A stretch of DNA of 64,000 nt from an uncultured Acetatifactor sp. (GTDB taxonomy: Bacteria > Bacillota > Clostridia > Lachnospirales > Lachnospiraceae): positions 1 through 64,000 of the forward strand of contig CAKRZO010000012.1 of the NCBI GenBank assembly GCA_934433135.1, written 5' to 3'. Under the pieces are notes generated by a model. It saw nothing but the letters and a program-made list of their open reading frames with translations. It ran no database searches and was not told the origin of the DNA. Within the stretch, counting starts at the first letter, position 1. Every line of letters starts with the position of its first letter. The position numbers and the translations under genes were made by a program. Shown here piece after piece: positions 60,598 to 64,000 of this stretch.

Positions 60598-61254
60598 ATG
60601 ATAAAGATACTGATTGTAGATGATGAAAAGTCCATATGTGATTTGATTGATATGAATCTGACGGCAGCGGGTTATGAGTGTAAATTCGTACAGGACGGGA
60701 TCAAGGCGATAGATCTGGTAGACAAAGAAAATTTTGATTTGGTGTTATTGGATATCATGTTGCCGGGAGCGGATGGCTATGATGTCATGGAGTATCTGCG
60801 TCCGTTGAAGATTCCCGTAATTTTCATTACCGCAAAGCATGAAGTCAGAGATCGGGTCAAAGGTCTCAAGCTGGGGGCGGAAGATTATCTGGTAAAGCCT
60901 TTTGACGTGGTGGAGCTTTTGGCCAGAGTAGAAGTTGTGCTGCGCAGATACAATAAGGCGCAGAAGCTTTTGAAAGCCGGGGACGTGGTAGTGGATATGG
61001 AAGCAAGAACCGTAATAAAAGATGGGAAGAATATCGTTTTGACCAATAAGGAGTATGGTCTTTTGGTGCTTTTTATCCGGAATAAGAATGTGGCGCTGTT
61101 TCGGGAGACATTGTATGAAAAGGTCTGGGAAGGAGAATATTTTGCCGACAGCCGTACCCTGGATCTTCATGTGCAGCGGCTGCGCAGAAAAATGGGCTGG
61201 GAAAACAATCTGGTCGCGGTATACAAAGTCGGATACCGGTTGGAGATAGACTGA
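60598..61254 (+). CDS. OmpR/PhoB-type response regulator
   Basis: 218 residues from the ATG at 60598; the frame upstream lacks receiver similarity. The receiver domain starts MIKILIVDDEKSICDLI, with phosphoacceptor D52 in LVLLDIMLPGADG and the K in YLVKPFD. The C-terminal winged helix (VVDMEARTVIKDGKNIVLTNKEYGLL, ADSRTLDLHVQRLRRKMG) binds DNA. It is paired with the histidine kinase 18 bases downstream. Target genes are unknown; neighbouring exported proteins are candidates. Confidence 0.9.
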   Translation: MIKILIVDDEKSICDLIDMNLTAAGYECKFVQDGIKAIDLVDKENFDLVLLDIMLPGADGYDVMEYLRPLKIPVIFITAKHEVRDRVKGLKLGAEDYLVKPFDVVELLARVEVVLRRYNKAQKLLKAGDVVVDMEARTVIKDGKNIVLTNKEYGLLVLFIRNKNVALFRETLYEKVWEGEYFADSRTLDLHVQRLRRKMGWENNLVAVYKVGYRLEID

Positions 61255-61272
61255 AAATCAGGGGATTAGGCA

Positions 61273-62712
61273 ATGAAATTTTCCACGAAAATATTATTAT
61301 GTACTATAACCATTATGGCTGTAGCTTTGGGATTAAGCGGTTCTTATCTGGTGGATTATGTATTCCGGATTTCCTTGGAGAGAGAAATTTCCCAGGCCAT
61401 GGACGAAAGCAGCATTTTGCAGTTTGCTTTTAAAACGGCTGCTTTAAATGTGCCGTCCAGATATGATGTGCTGCCGGATACCGCGGTAGAGCGCATCGGT
61501 TCCAATCTGGAAAACGGCGGACAGGCCGGAAAAAGACAGCTTCGCATTTCGGATGAAAACAGGAATTTTCTTTTTGCCAGTGACGGTTTTACCGAAGAAA
61601 GCAGGCTGCTTGACGGAATTGAAGAAAACAAGCGCCTGTATCAGGTAACCAAGATACAGGATCGGTATTATGTACATACCGGAATCCGGATTCAGGTGCT
61701 GAACCGGGTTTTGTATCTGGAGACAATGAAAGATGTTACGGAAGTGTTCCGGGAGAGAATGCTTGGATTCGATATGTATCGGAAGGTAACGTTTTTGGTG
61801 CTTTTTTTTGCATCGGGAGTTCTTCTGGTTGTGTGCCTATGTCTGACAAGACCCATTATGCTGTTAAAAAAAGCAACCGGGAAGATGGCGCAGGGAGAGT
61901 ATTCTTATCGTGCACAGGTGATCAGTGCGGATGAGCTGGGCGATCTGACCCGCGCATTCAATCAGATGGCGGAAGCGCTGGAAGAGACAATCGGAAAATT
62001 GGAAGAAGAGATCCGCTCCAGAGAGACCTTCATCGCTGCCTTTGCCCATGAGCTGAAGACGCCGTTAACCTCGATTATCGGCTATGCGGATATACTGCGT
62101 TCGAGGAAGCTTGAGGAAGAAAAGCATTTCCTGGCGTCAAATTATGTGTATACAGAAGGAAAGAGACTGGAAGCGATGTCTCTTCGTTTGTTGGATATTA
62201 TTGTTATGAAGCAGGGAAACTGTATCCGACAGGAAATAGAAGCGGAGAAGATTTTTTCCTATCTGCAGGATCTGTACGGCAAGAGAGAAGAGTACCGTTT
62301 CACTTTTTCCTACGAACCCGGTTGGGTTTACGGGGAGGAAAATCTCTTAAAGTCGGTGCTTTTAAATCTGGTGGACAATGCCTGCAAAGCTTCGTCCCCG
62401 GGAAGTGAGATAGTTCTGTCCGGAACGAAAGAAAAAGGAGGATACCGGTTTTGTGTAACGGATTTCGGAATTGGAATACCGGAAGAGGAAATCGGTAAGA
62501 TTACAGAGGCTTTTTATATGGTCGACAAGTCCCGTTCCCGAAGCTGCAACGGCGCCGGACTCGGGCTGGCATTGTGTACGGAGATTCTGAAGTTGCATGA
62601 CAGCGGGCTGCAGATTGAGAGTACTTTAGGAAAGGGAACCAGTATCAGTTTTGTGATATCGGGAAAACAGCCGGAGAAAAAGCCGGGAGATCGGAATACG
62701 GAGTGTGTATGA
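61273..62712 (+). CDS. Sensor histidine kinase
   Basis: 479 residues: membrane segment (about 6-28), an extracellular sensor of about 140 residues, a second membrane segment (VTFLVLFFASGVLLVVCLCL, about 175-197), HAMP, the phosphoacceptor H259 in FAHELKTPLTSIIGYADIL, and the ATPase domain with N box LVDNACKASS, G1 DFGIGIP and G2 GAGLGLALC. Partner of the response regulator at 60598. AGGGGATTAGGCA precedes the ATG. The next gene starts four bases before this stop. Confidence 0.92.
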   Translation: MKFSTKILLCTITIMAVALGLSGSYLVDYVFRISLEREISQAMDESSILQFAFKTAALNVPSRYDVLPDTAVERIGSNLENGGQAGKRQLRISDENRNFLFASDGFTEESRLLDGIEENKRLYQVTKIQDRYYVHTGIRIQVLNRVLYLETMKDVTEVFRERMLGFDMYRKVTFLVLFFASGVLLVVCLCLTRPIMLLKKATGKMAQGEYSYRAQVISADELGDLTRAFNQMAEALEETIGKLEEEIRSRETFIAAFAHELKTPLTSIIGYADILRSRKLEEEKHFLASNYVYTEGKRLEAMSLRLLDIIVMKQGNCIRQEIEAEKIFSYLQDLYGKREEYRFTFSYEPGWVYGEENLLKSVLLNLVDNACKASSPGSEIVLSGTKEKGGYRFCVTDFGIGIPEEEIGKITEAFYMVDKSRSRSCNGAGLGLALCTEILKLHDSGLQIESTLGKGTSISFVISGKQPEKKPGDRNTECV

Positions 62713-63584
62713 AACAGAAGATGCAGAAAAAAGACCGAAAGAAGCTGCCGGAAGGCAGGAAAGGAATCCAATATCTGGGCCTTTTAACAGCTGCGCTTGT
62801 ATTGATCGGCTGTGCTATCATAGGACCGGAGCGCCTTTCCGGATACCGGGATAAGAATATTTTGAATCATATTGTGGAAGAATCCGTGGAAACGGATAGT
62901 GAAGGGTACCATTATTCGTTAAACAGCAATGAAAAGCTGTATATCCTGTCCAACAGTTTAAACAGCAGAGAGCTGCCCGGGACGGAACAGAGTATGAATC
63001 TGAAAAACGGAAACCGGGAGAAAAATTATACGGAGATTACGGGAAATTATGCGTTTGTAATTAATAGAGGAAGCTCTTCGGAAGAAGAGGTTACGGATGA
63101 AGAGATTTTCAAGACTTGCAATGCACAGATTCTGGAATTGAAAGAGGACGGTATTCTGCCGCAGTCTGTAAAGGCGGTGACGGCATCTACCCATAGTGTG
63201 GACCGCTATTCCGCCATTGAAGTTACGGAGCCCGGGAACAATGTTTCGGTCTGGAAGATCAGTCTGTCCACGAACAGGCAGAATGCGGATAAAAGAAACT
63301 GTCTGCTGGATTTATGCCTGGATGCGGACACCGGAAAGATTTATGAATTCTATGTCCGGACGCAGACCAGCTGGGAGGAGATCAATCCGGATGAGCTGGT
63401 TGAAAAGTGGAGAAACTACGTGGGACTTGGCGAGTGGCAAAGCTATCGGACGGCAAATCCGCTGACGGAAACAACGGATAATTATGCAAAGTACAGTTTC
63501 GAAGGAATGGGAGATGGCAGTACGATTGTTACCATTGGTTTTTATGATGGGATCAATGAGCTGTTTTTAAAAATATCGAAATAA
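62709..63584 (+). CDS. Membrane-anchored or lipoprotein-like protein of unknown function
   Basis: 291 residues from the ATG at 62709 (GTG at 62703 possible). A basic N terminus and one hydrophobic segment (YLGLLTAALVLIGCAII) with a possible lipobox LVLIGC precede an extracellular alpha/beta domain of about 240 residues (YSLNSNEKLYILSNSL, CLDADTGKIYEFYVRTQ). I do not recognise it. It overlaps the histidine kinase by four bases, so it is probably a product of the same operon and may act with the sensor, as small lipoproteins beside two-component systems sometimes do (inference). Confidence 0.65.
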   Translation: MKQKMQKKDRKKLPEGRKGIQYLGLLTAALVLIGCAIIGPERLSGYRDKNILNHIVEESVETDSEGYHYSLNSNEKLYILSNSLNSRELPGTEQSMNLKNGNREKNYTEITGNYAFVINRGSSSEEEVTDEEIFKTCNAQILELKEDGILPQSVKAVTASTHSVDRYSAIEVTEPGNNVSVWKISLSTNRQNADKRNCLLDLCLDADTGKIYEFYVRTQTSWEEINPDELVEKWRNYVGLGEWQSYRTANPLTETTDNYAKYSFEGMGDGSTIVTIGFYDGINELFLKISK

Positions 63585-63663
63585 TGAAAAAACAGGCATT
63601 TTGAAGGAAGAACTGCGTAAACTGTTAGTAGCACAGATGTGTGTGCGGGCAGGAGGAAGCAGT

Positions 63664-64000
63664 GTGGGAATGTGGAAAAATGTCAGAATACCGGACAAAA
63701 AGCAAGAGAAAGGATCAGGCAAAGGATCAGGCAAAGAGATTTTCCTTGTGATCCTTCTGGTTTCGGCGGCCATGATTTTGTCCGGAATCCTTTTAAATAA
63801 GCTGAAGGGCAGGGAGCAGAGGAAGAAAGAGACAGATTCTGCCGTATCTTTGGAAACATCTTTACAGCAAACGCAGATGAACGGAACGGATGCGACATCT
63901 GAACGTCAGGATGCGGAGCACACAGACGAGGTACCCGGACATGAGGACACAGACCGGACGGGTACGGTTTCCGGGCATGGGGATACAGACCAGACAGGCA
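63664..64000 (+). CDS. Partial membrane-anchored protein (continues past the window end)
   Basis: The frame is open to base 64000. A GTG at 63664 has AGGAGG seven bases upstream; an in-frame ATG follows at 63670. The product has a basic start with a repeated GSGK, one membrane segment (IFLVILLVSAAMILSGILL) and then a low-complexity Thr/Asp/Gly-rich outer part with a repeat, PGHEDTDRTG and SGHGDTDQTG. Unknown function. Confidence 0.6.
   Translation, partial: MGMWKNVRIPDKKQEKGSGKGSGKEIFLVILLVSAAMILSGILLNKLKGREQRKKETDSAVSLETSLQQTQMNGTDATSERQDAEHTDEVPGHEDTDRTGTVSGHGDTDQTG

Noticed and set aside
1..64000. rRNA, tRNA or riboswitch genes
   Set aside because: I looked in all gaps and saw no sequence with convincing cloverleaf or known riboswitch cores; short tRNA-like folds cannot be fully excluded by eye.

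Overview
The window looks like chromosome of a spore-forming, probably gut-dwelling Clostridia bacterium, most likely Lachnospiraceae. Supporting signs are an alpha/beta small acid-soluble spore protein (56.2 kb), clostridial AGGAGG ribosome binding sites, LPXTG-like 'SPKTG' anchors with a class B sortase, secreted GH20 and GH2 glycosidases suited to host glycans, and moderate GC with local GC jumps. I saw no rRNA, tRNA or CRISPR array.

Layout. 0-9.0 kb is a mosaic accessory region. Intact small genes (RlaP-like nucleotidyltransferase, DUF4406, AlbA_2 regulator, YccF, DUF4869, DUF6155, DUF4143 ATPase) alternate with deleted or frameshifted remnants of the same families. The 3' end of the DUF4406 gene recurs four times. 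9.0-15.3 kb is GC-richer: an AI-2E family permease and a 1363-residue sortase-anchored protein with about 60 cysteines near its N terminus. 15.5-19.1 kb holds an unrecognised membrane/coiled-coil protein, a metallophosphoesterase and a LURP-one-like protein.

19.2-48.7 kb is the most interesting part. Three related gene sets (A 19.3-22.7 kb, B 32.9-39.5 kb on the minus strand, C 40.3-43.7 kb) each encode a PqqD-like recognition protein, a small four-cysteine peptide with a shared N-terminal motif, an HPr-kinase/PEPCK-fold kinase and a radical SAM protein with a cysteine-rich C-terminal extension. I infer a peptide-modifying (RiPP-like) system. In B and C an intrinsic-terminator-like hairpin follows the peptide gene. 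A and B share an identical 19-bp upstream motif. A and B are interleaved with giant secreted proteins (GH20 hexosaminidase/lacto-N-biosidase-like, GH2 beta-galactosidase, fibro-slime protein), two of which share a C-terminal module. C is followed by an ABC exporter, a SipW-like signal peptidase and a PF14907 nucleotidyltransferase, which could supply export and further processing for all three sets. A broken tyrosine recombinase sits inside C.

49.0-56.0 kb is an exopolysaccharide and cell-surface module: PHP-type tyrosine phosphatase, two tandem Wzz/BY-kinases (one with a Gly-Tyr repeat tail), a small SPKTG protein, sortase B and an LCP ligase. It is bracketed by nested inverted repeats, including a palindromic about 137-bp element with three copies in the window. 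56.9-64 kb holds a nitrate/sulfonate/taurine-type ABC uptake system with permease and ATPase fused, a secreted protein with Asp-rich loops, a two-component system and two unknown exported proteins, the last one cut by the window end.
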